A stretch of DNA of 5,911 nt from Candidatus Saccharibacteria bacterium UBA2112 (GCA_002331045.1 DCYK01000012.1:1-5911); one strand, 5' to 3'; shown: positions 1-5,476, numbered from the stretch's first letter. The notes: generated by a model from the letters alone, not told the origin. Made by a program: numbers and translations.

Positions 1-315
1 CTGGAAAATGCGAATGTCAAAATAACAAGGGGTAGTTATGTAACAAATCGAAACAATGTGTATTATTATATCGAAAATGTTAGCCAACATTATGCTCTAG
101 GTGTCATTGCCGCTAGTGGATCACAATACTATCTCGTGGACGGTAATGTATCCGATGCAAGCGGTGTTGGTTATAGCGGAACAAGGGATGAAGTTGAAAC
201 TTTAGCCGATCAAGATGGCCTAGATACATCTGAGATGAATATAACGAGTGCTGGCGCTGGCTATGATGATCCAAACGATGGTTCTGGTGATGGCTGGCAG
301 GATTGGACAGAATAG
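1..315 (+). CDS. Type IV pilin-like protein, C-terminal part (5' end outside window)
   Basis: The reading frame is open from base 1 to the TAG at 313-315, giving 104 residues with no pilin N-terminus, so the gene begins upstream of the window. The identification rests on its relatives here. The segment GSYVTNRNNVYYY followed by QHYALGV matches the middle of the pilin at 2032-2556 (GSYRTNRNNVYYC, QHYSFGI). The last 45 or so residues (DEVETLADQDG, then GWQDWTE) match the ends of the pilins at 964-1491 and 1488-2027. It is therefore the globular head of a minor or major pilin exposed at the cell surface. There are no cysteines in the visible part. The next pilin follows after 17 nt. An ATG at 58 is internal to the frame and is not a likely start. 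Function as a pilin is inferred from paralogy, since the diagnostic helix lies outside the window. Confidence 0.88.
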   Translation: MENANVKITRGSYVTNRNNVYYYIENVSQHYALGVIAASGSQYYLVDGNVSDASGVGYSGTRDEVETLADQDGLDTSEMNITSAGAGYDDPNDGSGDGWQDWTE

Positions 316-323
316 CGTATGAC

Positions 324-329
324 AGGAGG
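324..329 (+). promoter_or_regulatory. Shine-Dalgarno site AGGAGG for the second pilin
   Basis: A perfect AGGAGG lies 3 nt before the ATG at 333, in the 17-nt gap after the first pilin. The spacing is short. It still makes ATG 333 a better start than the in-frame TTG at 303, which lies inside the final codons of the upstream gene. It is the strongest ribosome binding site in the window. Confidence 0.7.
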
Positions 330-332
330 ATT

Positions 333-839
333 ATGAGTATAAGGGGAAAAGTACAACCAGGCTTCACCATCGTTGAACTCCTCATCGTTGTTGTTGTCAT
401 TGGTATCTTGGCAGCAATTACTATCGTGGCGTACAATGGCATTACTGCATCGGCAAATGATGCTCACCGTATGGCTGATGTTGATGCCGTGAAAAAATTC
501 ATGGAGATATATTATGTTGAGAACGGCTACTATCCGGCAAGCAATAATATATTGGATGCGAATGCTGCCACGGCACTCTCCTCTGGCCCGCTACAAGGGC
601 TTTCGCCCGAGGCGCTAAGGGGTCCAAGTGCCACTGCTTCTACAGTGAGCTCGTGGGGACAATGGGGTGGAGATGTGATAAGTGCAGGCATGGATTATTC
701 CTACAAATCTTTCAAGCCAGATGGAAGTGGTGGTGTGCAAAATTGCACAACGACAACTGATACATGTTCGCAATTCCAAATTTATTATAAAGTTGAGGCC
801 GACGATTCATATAAAGTGATCACGAGTGCAAATCAGTAG
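333..839 (+). CDS. Type IV pilin-like prepilin with Cys-Cys loop
   Basis: This 168-residue prepilin has a 10-residue basic leader (MSIRGKVQPG). The prepilin peptidase would cut after Gly10, before Phe11, with the conserved Glu at mature position 5 (FTIVE). A hydrophobic helix spans about residues 13-35 and ends in VAYNGI. The helix would anchor the precursor in the membrane and then pack in the pilus core. The head differs from the other pilins in the array. It has a Ser/Ala/Gly-rich stretch at about 80-120 and a close cysteine pair, C138 and C145, near the C-terminus, which resembles the D-loop disulfide of classical type IV pilins. It ends without the Trp-x-x-Trp tail of its neighbours. This suggests a different position or role in the filament, for example major versus minor pilin, but which one cannot be told from sequence. 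A 124-nt gap separates it from the next pilin, the widest gap in the array. Confidence 0.9.
   Translation: MSIRGKVQPGFTIVELLIVVVVIGILAAITIVAYNGITASANDAHRMADVDAVKKFMEIYYVENGYYPASNNILDANAATALSSGPLQGLSPEALRGPSATASTVSSWGQWGGDVISAGMDYSYKSFKPDGSGGVQNCTTTTDTCSQFQIYYKVEADDSYKVITSANQ
360..407 (+). repeat. 48-nt exact repeat shared by pilin 5' regions (copy 1; copy 2 at 982-1029)
   Basis: These 48 bases, coding from the cleavage-site Gly into the hydrophobic helix, are identical to 982-1029 in the next pilin, including every third codon position. A further 15-nt match follows (432-446 and 1054-1068). The pilins at 1518 onward and 2047 onward have the same first 26 bases apart from one substitution in the first of them, and then diverge at silent sites. 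Protein constraint alone would not fix the silent positions, so recent duplication or gene conversion is likely. Confidence 0.85.
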
Positions 840-869
840 GTTCTGCTATGTGGTGGTGTGCTCTTCAAG

Positions 870-897
870 GTTGCGGGGCGGTTGAATGTTACGCAAC
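870..897 (+). repeat. Inverted repeat with 6-bp arms
   Basis: GTTGCG at 870-875 is the exact reverse complement of CGCAAC at 892-897, with a 16-nt loop. No T-run follows, so it is not a standard intrinsic terminator. It could be an mRNA structure that sets the relative expression of the pilins on either side, or it could be chance. Confidence 0.35.
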
Positions 898-912
898 AGT
901 GTTTGCGCGCAT

Positions 913-940
913 TTGTTCAGCATGATACATTGGGAATAAT
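913..940 (+). promoter_or_regulatory. Possible internal promoter for the third pilin
   Basis: TTGTTC (913-918) and AATAAT (935-940) are separated by 16 nt. The -10 matches TATAAT at five of six bases, the -35 at only three of six. Transcription would begin near 947, giving a short leader before ATG 964. This is weaker than the promoters near 2580 and 5470, and its main support is that it sits in the one wide gap of the array. Confidence 0.3.
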
Positions 941-963
941 CCTTATGGCAATAAAAGGGCATC

Positions 964-1491
964 ATGCGTAAGAATAATACCGGCTTCACCATCGTTGAAC
1001 TCCTCATCGTTGTTGTTGTCATTGGTATCCTCGCAGCGATTGTGATTGTTGCCTACAATGGCATTACTAACTCCGCCCATGACTCGGCGGTGCGGAGCGA
1101 TTTGGGGACAATTGGTAAAAAATTGGAGCTATATAAAGTTAAAAACGGCTCCTATCCAATCGATAGTACTGAATTACAAGCGGCGGATTTTCCCGTGACC
1201 AAAGATAGTTACACACTTGTCAATAGTGATGGAGACCCTAGAAATAATCTTTACTATCGTGCCGACAGTGAAGGTAGATGGTATGCCTTGGGAGTCATTA
1301 CACAAGGTAATAGTAGTGTCTATTTTCTCAAAAATGGTCAAATAGAAAAGATAGGTGGGGTTAGCTGGGCATCCACGGGGAATGAAGTGATCGATATGGC
1401 TGATGCAGAGGGCGTAGAGATTACCACTTCTGACCTTGAGGGAAGTACGGGGTATAGTGCAAGTTCGGGCTGGGAGGATTGGACGGAATGA
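964..1491 (+). CDS. Type IV pilin-like prepilin with Trp-x-x-Trp tail
   Basis: This 175-residue prepilin has a 7-residue leader (MRKNNTG), cleavage predicted before Phe8, Glu at mature position 5, and a hydrophobic helix to about residue 30 ending in VAYNGI. An amphipathic stretch (about 40-60, ending KKLELYKVKNGSYP) leads into a beta-rich head. The head contains NLYYRADSEGRWYALGV (96-111) and YFLKNGQIE (120-128). The C-terminus is GWEDWTE. It has no cysteines. It is closest to the next pilin, with which it shares GRWYAL, LKNGQIE and MADA(E/D)GV. Its stop is a tandem TGA-TAA (1489-1494), and the TGA overlaps the ATG of the next gene, so the two are probably translationally coupled. Its final codons also carry the downstream ribosome site. 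It is likely a structural or minor pilin, and the exact role is unknown. Confidence 0.92.
   Translation: MRKNNTGFTIVELLIVVVVIGILAAIVIVAYNGITNSAHDSAVRSDLGTIGKKLELYKVKNGSYPIDSTELQAADFPVTKDSYTLVNSDGDPRNNLYYRADSEGRWYALGVITQGNSSVYFLKNGQIEKIGGVSWASTGNEVIDMADAEGVEITTSDLEGSTGYSASSGWEDWTE
1472..1477 (+). promoter_or_regulatory. Ribosome binding site inside the tail codons of the third pilin
   Basis: GGGAGG, within the codons for the terminal Gly-Trp-Glu-Asp, lies 10 nt before ATG 1488. This spacing supports 1488 as the start of the fourth pilin over the in-frame ATG at 1500 (22 nt away) and over the TTG at 1479. Confidence 0.55.
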
Positions 1492-2027
1492 TAAGACGTA
1501 TGAGAGTAAGACAGCCAGGCTTCACTATCGTTGAACTCCTCATTGTTGTCGTGGTGATTGGTATCTTGGCTGCTATTGTCATTGTTGCCTATAATGGCGT
1601 CCAATCATCGGCAAATACTGCAGCTGTGAAAAGTGATTTAGCAACCATAGCGAAAAAACTAGAGCTATACAGAGTGAAGCAAGGTGCATATCCGATAACT
1701 GTAACACAACTAGAAACTGAAGATTTAACTGTATCGCATGCAAGCTATGCTATTGTCAATGCTAATGGCGACCCTAGGTACAATCTCTATTATAAGGTAG
1801 ATGATCAAGGAAGGTGGTATGCGCTATGTGCAATCGTTTCAGGACATGCGACATACTTTTACTTAAAAAATGGTCAAATCGAGGAAGTGAGTGGTTGCGC
1901 TTCGGCTACTACGCTTGATGAACTGATTGCTATGGCTGATGCGGATGGCGTAACGATTGATTCATCGGATGTCGAGTCCGTCTCGGGGCATCACCCAACC
2001 TTAGGATGGCAGGATTGGATAAAGTAA
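1488..2027 (+). CDS. Type IV pilin-like prepilin with Cys pair and Trp-x-x-Trp tail
   Basis: The 179-residue protein has an 11-residue, strongly basic leader (MIRRMRVRQPG), predicted cleavage before Phe12, Glu at mature position 5, and a hydrophobic helix ending VAYNGV. The head is clearly paralogous to the upstream pilin: GDPRYNLYYK, GRWYAL, YLKNGQIEEV and MADADGV. Unlike that pilin it has two cysteines, C114 and C137, on segments likely to be neighbouring strands, so a disulfide is plausible. The C-terminus is GWQDWIK, a variant of the shared tail in which the acidic last residue is replaced by Lys. The start is placed at the ATG overlapping the upstream TGA (ATGA), supported by the upstream GGGAGG. 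A start at ATG 1500 would leave a 7-residue leader, which is also acceptable for a prepilin. The next pilin begins 4 nt after its TAA. Confidence 0.92.
   Translation: MIRRMRVRQPGFTIVELLIVVVVIGILAAIVIVAYNGVQSSANTAAVKSDLATIAKKLELYRVKQGAYPITVTQLETEDLTVSHASYAIVNANGDPRYNLYYKVDDQGRWYALCAIVSGHATYFYLKNGQIEEVSGCASATTLDELIAMADADGVTIDSSDVESVSGHHPTLGWQDWIK
1575..1598 (+). repeat. 24-nt exact repeat shared by the fourth and fifth pilins (copy at 2104-2127)
   Basis: The codons for the end of the hydrophobic helix and the start of the AYNG motif are identical between 1575-1598 and 2104-2127. The second and third pilins, by contrast, share a different, more 5' block. The pairs of genes thus share different silent-site patterns, which is more like segmental exchange than one simple duplication series. 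Confidence 0.75.
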
Positions 2028-2031
2028 AAAT

Positions 2032-2556
2032 ATGCATAGAAATCGAGGCTTCACCATCGTTGAACTCCTCATTGTCGTGGTTGTCATTGGTATTCTTGCC
2101 GCGATTGTCATTGTTGCCTATAATGGCATCACTGACTCGGCGCACAAGTCAACTGTCAAGAACGACCTCTCAGAAGTGGCAAAGAAACTGGAGCTATATA
2201 GAGTCGAAAACGGTTCGTATCCGGAACAAGATATAACGCAATTAGAGAATGCTGGTCTAAGCTTCTCAAAGGGTAGCTATCGTACTAATAGAAATAATGT
2301 CTACTATTGCCGTAGTAATGATGGGCAACATTATTCCTTCGGTATCTATGCAGTTAATGATACGCGGTATTATCTTACGGATGGTAATATGACAGAGACG
2401 ACAGAGAACATTTATGGCGAAGGGAATTGCAATAAACTCCCGGGTGGAGCGGGCGCTGTTGGTACAGGCATTAATCAGCATCCACAATATTCATCATCTG
2501 GACATGTCTGGGATACTAATACCAATACCGGATCATGGCGTAGCTGGACCGAGTAG
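2032..2556 (+). CDS. Type IV pilin-like prepilin, last gene of the array
   Basis: The 174-residue prepilin has the shortest leader here (MHRNRG), predicted cleavage before Phe7, Glu at mature position 5 and a helix ending VAYNGI. The head contains GSYRTNRNNVYYC and QHYSFGI, matching the partial pilin at the window start. After that it carries an insertion-like Gly/Asn-rich stretch (about 128-165), absent from the other pilins, before the tail GSWRSWTE. Cysteines C93 and C133 could pair. No Shine-Dalgarno stands at a usual distance before ATG 2032 (the nearest AGGA is 17 nt away). Translation probably depends on coupling to the upstream gene, whose stop is only 4 nt away. The alaS promoter begins directly after its TAG. 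Confidence 0.92.
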   Translation: MHRNRGFTIVELLIVVVVIGILAAIVIVAYNGITDSAHKSTVKNDLSEVAKKLELYRVENGSYPEQDITQLENAGLSFSKGSYRTNRNNVYYCRSNDGQHYSFGIYAVNDTRYYLTDGNMTETTENIYGEGNCNKLPGGAGAVGTGINQHPQYSSSGHVWDTNTNTGSWRSWTE

Positions 2557-2585
2557 TTGGATGAATCAACGACCTCTGTTATAAT
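2557..2585 (+). promoter_or_regulatory. Extended -10 promoter of alaS
   Basis: A perfect TATAAT at 2580-2585 is preceded by TGT, giving the extended -10 form TGnTATAAT. A weak -35 (TTGGAT, 2557-2562, three of six matches) lies 17 nt upstream. The predicted start of transcription, 6-8 nt after the -10, falls at 2591-2593, on or next to ATG 2593. alaS can therefore be expressed independently of the pilins, probably from a leaderless mRNA. Confidence 0.65.
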
Positions 2586-2592
2586 TATGCAG

Positions 2593-4464
2593 ATGAATAC
2601 GCAGGAAATTCGAAATGCATACCTAAAGTTTTTTGAAGAGCGCGGGCACAAAGTGATCCGTCGTGCACCATTAGTGCTACACGACGACCCAACGACACTT
2701 TTTACAGGTGCTGGGATGCAACCATTAATGCCTTATCTTCTAGGAGAAGAGCACCCTGCTGGATCCCGACTGGTCGACAGTCAGACATGCCTACGGGCAC
2801 AGGATATCGAAGAAGTTGGCGACAATCGTCATACGACGTTTTTCGAAATGCTCGGCAACTGGAGTCTTGGTGACTATTTCAAGCGCGAGCAAATTGGCTG
2901 GTTCTGGGAGTTTTTGACTGACGTTGTTGGGCTCGATCCCAGCAGATTATACGTGACAACATTTATTGGTTACGAAGAAGGCGGTATTCCTCGCGATGAA
3001 GAATCGGTTGCAAAATGGATGGAGCTATTTACGCAAAAGGGCATTGATGCTGCAGTCGCAGAAGTAGGCTCTGAAGCAGATGGGTATGCCCGTGGTATGA
3101 AGCCAGGTGAAAAAATCTTTCTGTACGATGGTGATAAAAACTGGTGGTGGCGTGGTAGCAAAATAGCCGCAATGTCTCCTGGCGAACCCGGTGGGCCTGA
3201 TACGGAAGTCTTCTATGATTTTGGTCTACCGCACAATACAGAATATGGTGAGCATTGTCACCCGAACTGTGACTGCGGTCGTTTCATGGAAATTGGCAAC
3301 AGTGTTTTTATGGAATATCTCAAGACGGAAGATGGGTTCGAGAAACTGCCAAAGCAAAATGTCGATTTTGGTGGTGGACTAGAGCGAATTGCAGCCGCTA
3401 AACTCAATGATCCTGATGTGTTTAAGATCAGTTTGCTATGGCCTATTATTGAAAAACTTGAAGAACTCAGTGGCAAAAGCTACAAAAGCCACACGAATGC
3501 AATGCGTGTCATTGCCGACCATTTGCGTGCAGCGACATTCCTGGCGGTGGATGGTTGCGTACCAAGTAATAAGCAACAGGGTTATGTGATGCGTCGACTT
3601 GTACGACGTGCAGTGCGTTTTGCATTTGATTTGGGCGTCGAACAAAATTTCATGCAAGAGATTGTGCCGGTTATCGCCGATCTGTATCACAATGATTTTC
3701 CGGAAGTTGCCGAGAATCGCGAGAATGTCATCGCTGTGCTTATTAAAGAAGAAAAAGCTTTTCGTCAGACACTACGAAAAGGCATTCGAGAGTTTGGTAA
3801 GTTCGACAAAATCGACGGTGGAGCACTTTTTACGCTGTACGATACATATGGTTTTCCGGTAGAGTTATCGACTGAAGAAGCATTTAAGCAAGGCATGGAA
3901 TTGCCTACCGATTGGCGTGCACAGTTTGATGCCAAAATGGCTGAACAGCGCCAACGCTCTCAAACTGCCGCCAAAGGTGACTTTGCTGGCGGCCTAGGCG
4001 GCCATACACTGCAGCACAAAAAATACCACACTGCGACACATCTGCTGCAATCTGCCCTGCGTGAAATATTCGGCAAAGAGTTGAGGCAGCATGGCAGTAA
4101 CATAACCGAAGAGCGTCTACGGTTTGACTTTAACCTCGACCGTAAAATGACGGACGAAGAAAAGGCGAGGGCAGAGGAATTAGTGAACGGCTGGATCGAT
4201 GAAGATTTACCCGTCAGCTACAAGATGTATCCGACTCAACAGGCACTGGATATGGGAGCAATTGGTCCGTTTGGTGAACGCTACGGAGATCAGGTCAAGG
4301 TGTATCAAATGGGCGAGGGTGATAACGTCCCGAGCCTTGAGATTTGTGGTGGCCCCCATGTCGATCATACTGGCCAATTAGCTGAAGGCGGCAAGAAATT
4401 CAAGATCAAAAAAGAAGAGGCATCATCTGCCGGTATTAGAAGAATTAAAGCTATCTTGGTTTAG
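2593..4464 (+). CDS. alaS: Alanyl-tRNA synthetase, compact form
   Basis: This cytosolic enzyme charges tRNA(Ala) with alanine using ATP. The 623-residue protein shows the class II AlaRS core: EIRNAYLKFFEERGH at the N-terminus, FTGAGM (37-42), TFFEMLGNWSLGDYF (82-96), a Cys-rich loop (HCHPNCDCGR, 221-230) and the motif 3 signature GGGLERIAA (260-268). The tRNA-recognition region follows (RVIADHLRAATF, YVMRRLVRRAVR). The editing site is recognisable by its zinc ligands, H479-x3-H483 (HTATH) and C585-x3-H589 (CGGPH, where many bacteria have CGGTH). Compared with the 876-residue E. coli enzyme, two parts are missing: the beta-barrel between the core and HTATH, replaced by a short Gly-rich link (FAGGLGG, 464-470), and the entire C-Ala domain after RRIKA. 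Short forms of this kind are, from memory, usual in CPR bacteria, so this is not a broken gene. ATG 2593 is preferred because it fits the family N-terminus and the promoter. ATG 2587 and TTG 2557 are in frame, but TTG 2557 lies at the -35. The stop overlaps the convergent gene. Confidence 0.96.
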   Translation: MNTQEIRNAYLKFFEERGHKVIRRAPLVLHDDPTTLFTGAGMQPLMPYLLGEEHPAGSRLVDSQTCLRAQDIEEVGDNRHTTFFEMLGNWSLGDYFKREQIGWFWEFLTDVVGLDPSRLYVTTFIGYEEGGIPRDEESVAKWMELFTQKGIDAAVAEVGSEADGYARGMKPGEKIFLYDGDKNWWWRGSKIAAMSPGEPGGPDTEVFYDFGLPHNTEYGEHCHPNCDCGRFMEIGNSVFMEYLKTEDGFEKLPKQNVDFGGGLERIAAAKLNDPDVFKISLLWPIIEKLEELSGKSYKSHTNAMRVIADHLRAATFLAVDGCVPSNKQQGYVMRRLVRRAVRFAFDLGVEQNFMQEIVPVIADLYHNDFPEVAENRENVIAVLIKEEKAFRQTLRKGIREFGKFDKIDGGALFTLYDTYGFPVELSTEEAFKQGMELPTDWRAQFDAKMAEQRQRSQTAAKGDFAGGLGGHTLQHKKYHTATHLLQSALREIFGKELRQHGSNITEERLRFDFNLDRKMTDEEKARAEELVNGWIDEDLPVSYKMYPTQQALDMGAIGPFGERYGDQVKVYQMGEGDNVPSLEICGGPHVDHTGQLAEGGKKFKIKKEEASSAGIRRIKAILV

Positions 4465-5405
4465 TGACTGCCTGATTTGCCCTTTTGTACATGTTCGACC
4501 TGCTGCTCAATGAACGCAGAGAGTGATGCATGGTCAACTTCGTCTGATTCTGGGTAAGTGACGGTAGTTTGATCGTCGATGGTGGTGTACTGTGAAAATA
4601 GCGTATCAGTTAGGTCATTTGGATCGACGCAAAATTCGACAGATCGTTCATAGAAGCCAATATTGCCACCAGAACTGACATCAATATGCTGAATGGTAGG
4701 ATGAGATATGGCCAGTTCAGTGACGATGTTATTCGTTTTCTCGTAGCCCAAAAATCCAGCAGGTCCACCCTCGGGAGCAGTGAGTATGTATTCATAATGA
4801 CTAATGCTGCTATGGGCTGCTGCTCTAAGGTTGTCGAGAATCGTAGGGAAGTCAGCATTACGCCAGTTAAATGTATCAAGCGTTGATAAGCTTACCTTTG
4901 GGTTATGGTGAATGAAACTGGCGAGAAACCTATTTAGTTGTTGATCGGTCATTGCATGCATTGTTGTAATAGGCTCTTCGTCTTCGGGGAGATCTTTGTA
5001 AAGTTGGTCGACGGCGCCTGGTTGTTGGCTATAGTTGTAGGGGCGTTCGATTCGTAGATGAGTACGGACGTCGTATTCGTCGCAATAGCTAATAATAATC
5101 TCTACACTTATCCCAGTATTTTGGAGGTACTGACAGTGCACATCTACTGATTCTATGGGGCCATACTGTTCCGACAGTTCATGAACGCCATCAGGAATAT
5201 AAATACTGCTAGGATTCCATAGATCCGAATAGAAATTGAATTCGTGATGCATGACATCGGCACCGCGCACCGATTCGAGTGCACGCTTGAGGGTATCAAG
5301 TTCCGCAGCTAATTGTGCCTCGTATGACGGAGATTCCAGCTCATGAGCGTGGATATTTACGAAAGAAGTATTGGGATTAAAATTTGGTCTGTCCGGCGTA
5401 CCCAT
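4461..5405 (-). CDS. Hypothetical protein of 314 residues, convergent with alaS
   Basis: I do not recognise a family. The frame is the only long one in this stretch on either strand, runs from ATG (5403-5405) to TAA (4461-4463), and has a good promoter just upstream. The protein is acidic, with no signal peptide or membrane segment, so it is probably cytosolic. Residues 26-46 look like a short amphipathic or coiled-coil helix (YEAQLAAELDTLKRALES). Two beta-rich blocks (about 54-122 and 203-285) flank a more helical middle (150-200, TDQQLNRFLASFIHHNP and ILDNLRAAAHSS). The C-terminus is again helical and ends in a basic, Gly/Ser-rich tail. The two beta blocks share a faint pattern (IESVDVHCQYL and IQHIDVSSGGN), perhaps an internal duplication, but this is weak. 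No catalytic motif or metal-binding pattern stands out. It shares its upstream region with the PilM-like gene, which may mean shared regulation but does not establish a pilus role. Confidence 0.8.
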   Translation of the reverse strand: MGTPDRPNFNPNTSFVNIHAHELESPSYEAQLAAELDTLKRALESVRGADVMHHEFNFYSDLWNPSSIYIPDGVHELSEQYGPIESVDVHCQYLQNTGISVEIIISYCDEYDVRTHLRIERPYNYSQQPGAVDQLYKDLPEDEEPITTMHAMTDQQLNRFLASFIHHNPKVSLSTLDTFNWRNADFPTILDNLRAAAHSSISHYEYILTAPEGGPAGFLGYEKTNNIVTELAISHPTIQHIDVSSGGNIGFYERSVEFCVDPNDLTDTLFSQYTTIDDQTTVTYPESDEVDHASLSAFIEQQVEHVQKGKSGSH

Positions 5406-5414
5406 ATTTATATA

Positions 5415-5442
5415 ACTATATCATATATTTTTATATTAACAA
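5415..5442 (-). promoter_or_regulatory. Promoter of the unknown leftward gene
   Basis: Read on the minus strand, TTGTTA (5437-5442) is followed after 16 nt by TATAGT (5415-5420), preceded by TGA as an extended -10. Both hexamers are close to consensus (four of six and five of six). Only 9 nt separate the -10 from the ATG at 5405, so the mRNA leader would be a few bases at most. No Shine-Dalgarno is present. Confidence 0.55.
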
Positions 5443-5446
5443 TATT

Positions 5447-5476
5447 TTGCTACTATCAGAGCCTCTAGTATATAAT
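5447..5476 (+). promoter_or_regulatory. Promoter of the PilM/FtsA-like gene
   Basis: TTGCTA (5447-5452, four of six) and a perfect TATAAT (5471-5476) are 18 nt apart. Transcription would begin near 5483, just before ATG 5487. Its -35 is only 4 nt from the -35 of the leftward promoter, so the two polymerase sites face away from a shared 14-nt centre and may compete or be controlled together. Confidence 0.6.

Larger units (their letters stand above)
840..963 (+). other. Intergenic gap inside the pilin array
   Basis: This is the only long gap in the array. It holds an imperfect hairpin (870-897), a weak promoter candidate (913-940) and a weak purine-rich ribosome site AAAGGG at 954-959, 4 nt before the ATG at 964. 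A 25-codon ATG-to-TGA frame at 848-925, rich in Cys and Trp, has no visible ribosome site, and I do not call it a gene. The gap is less AT-rich than the divergent promoter region at 5406-5486. Confidence 0.6.

Noticed and set aside
303..332. TTG-initiated extension of the second pilin
   Set aside because: The TTG comes from the upstream gene's tail codons (GAT-TGG-ACA). ATG 333 has a perfect AGGAGG and gives a normal short prepilin leader. The same kind of artefact gives the TTG at 1479. The TTG extension of alaS at 2557 is also rejected, because it overlaps the alaS -35.
113..467. Antisense frames opposite the conserved pilin helix (also at 1338-1604 and 1930-2145)
   Set aside because: They recur only because the codons on the plus strand are conserved. 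Their translations are low-complexity Asn/Asp/Thr-rich and no start signals are seen.
870..897. Hairpin as an intrinsic terminator
   Set aside because: No T-run follows the stem and the loop is 16 nt long, so termination is not supported.
848..925. 25-codon frame rich in Cys and Trp in the pilin gap
   Set aside because: It has no ribosome site, no recognisable motif and is short enough to arise by chance. It is mentioned only as part of the gap.
1486..1494. Possible UGA recoding to glycine, as in some other CPR phyla
   Set aside because: The TGA is followed directly by in-frame TAA, so it says little, and the long genes contain no in-frame TGA while glycine is always coded by GGN.
3961..4010. 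Internal deletion or frameshift making alaS a pseudogene
   Set aside because: The frame is intact across the short Gly-rich link, the catalytic and zinc-binding residues are all present, and the short form fits what is known of CPR AlaRS proteins.
4686..4886. Plus-strand and second minus-strand frames (4610-4879) inside the unknown leftward gene
   Set aside because: They are short, overlap a longer frame with a good promoter, and lack start signals of their own.
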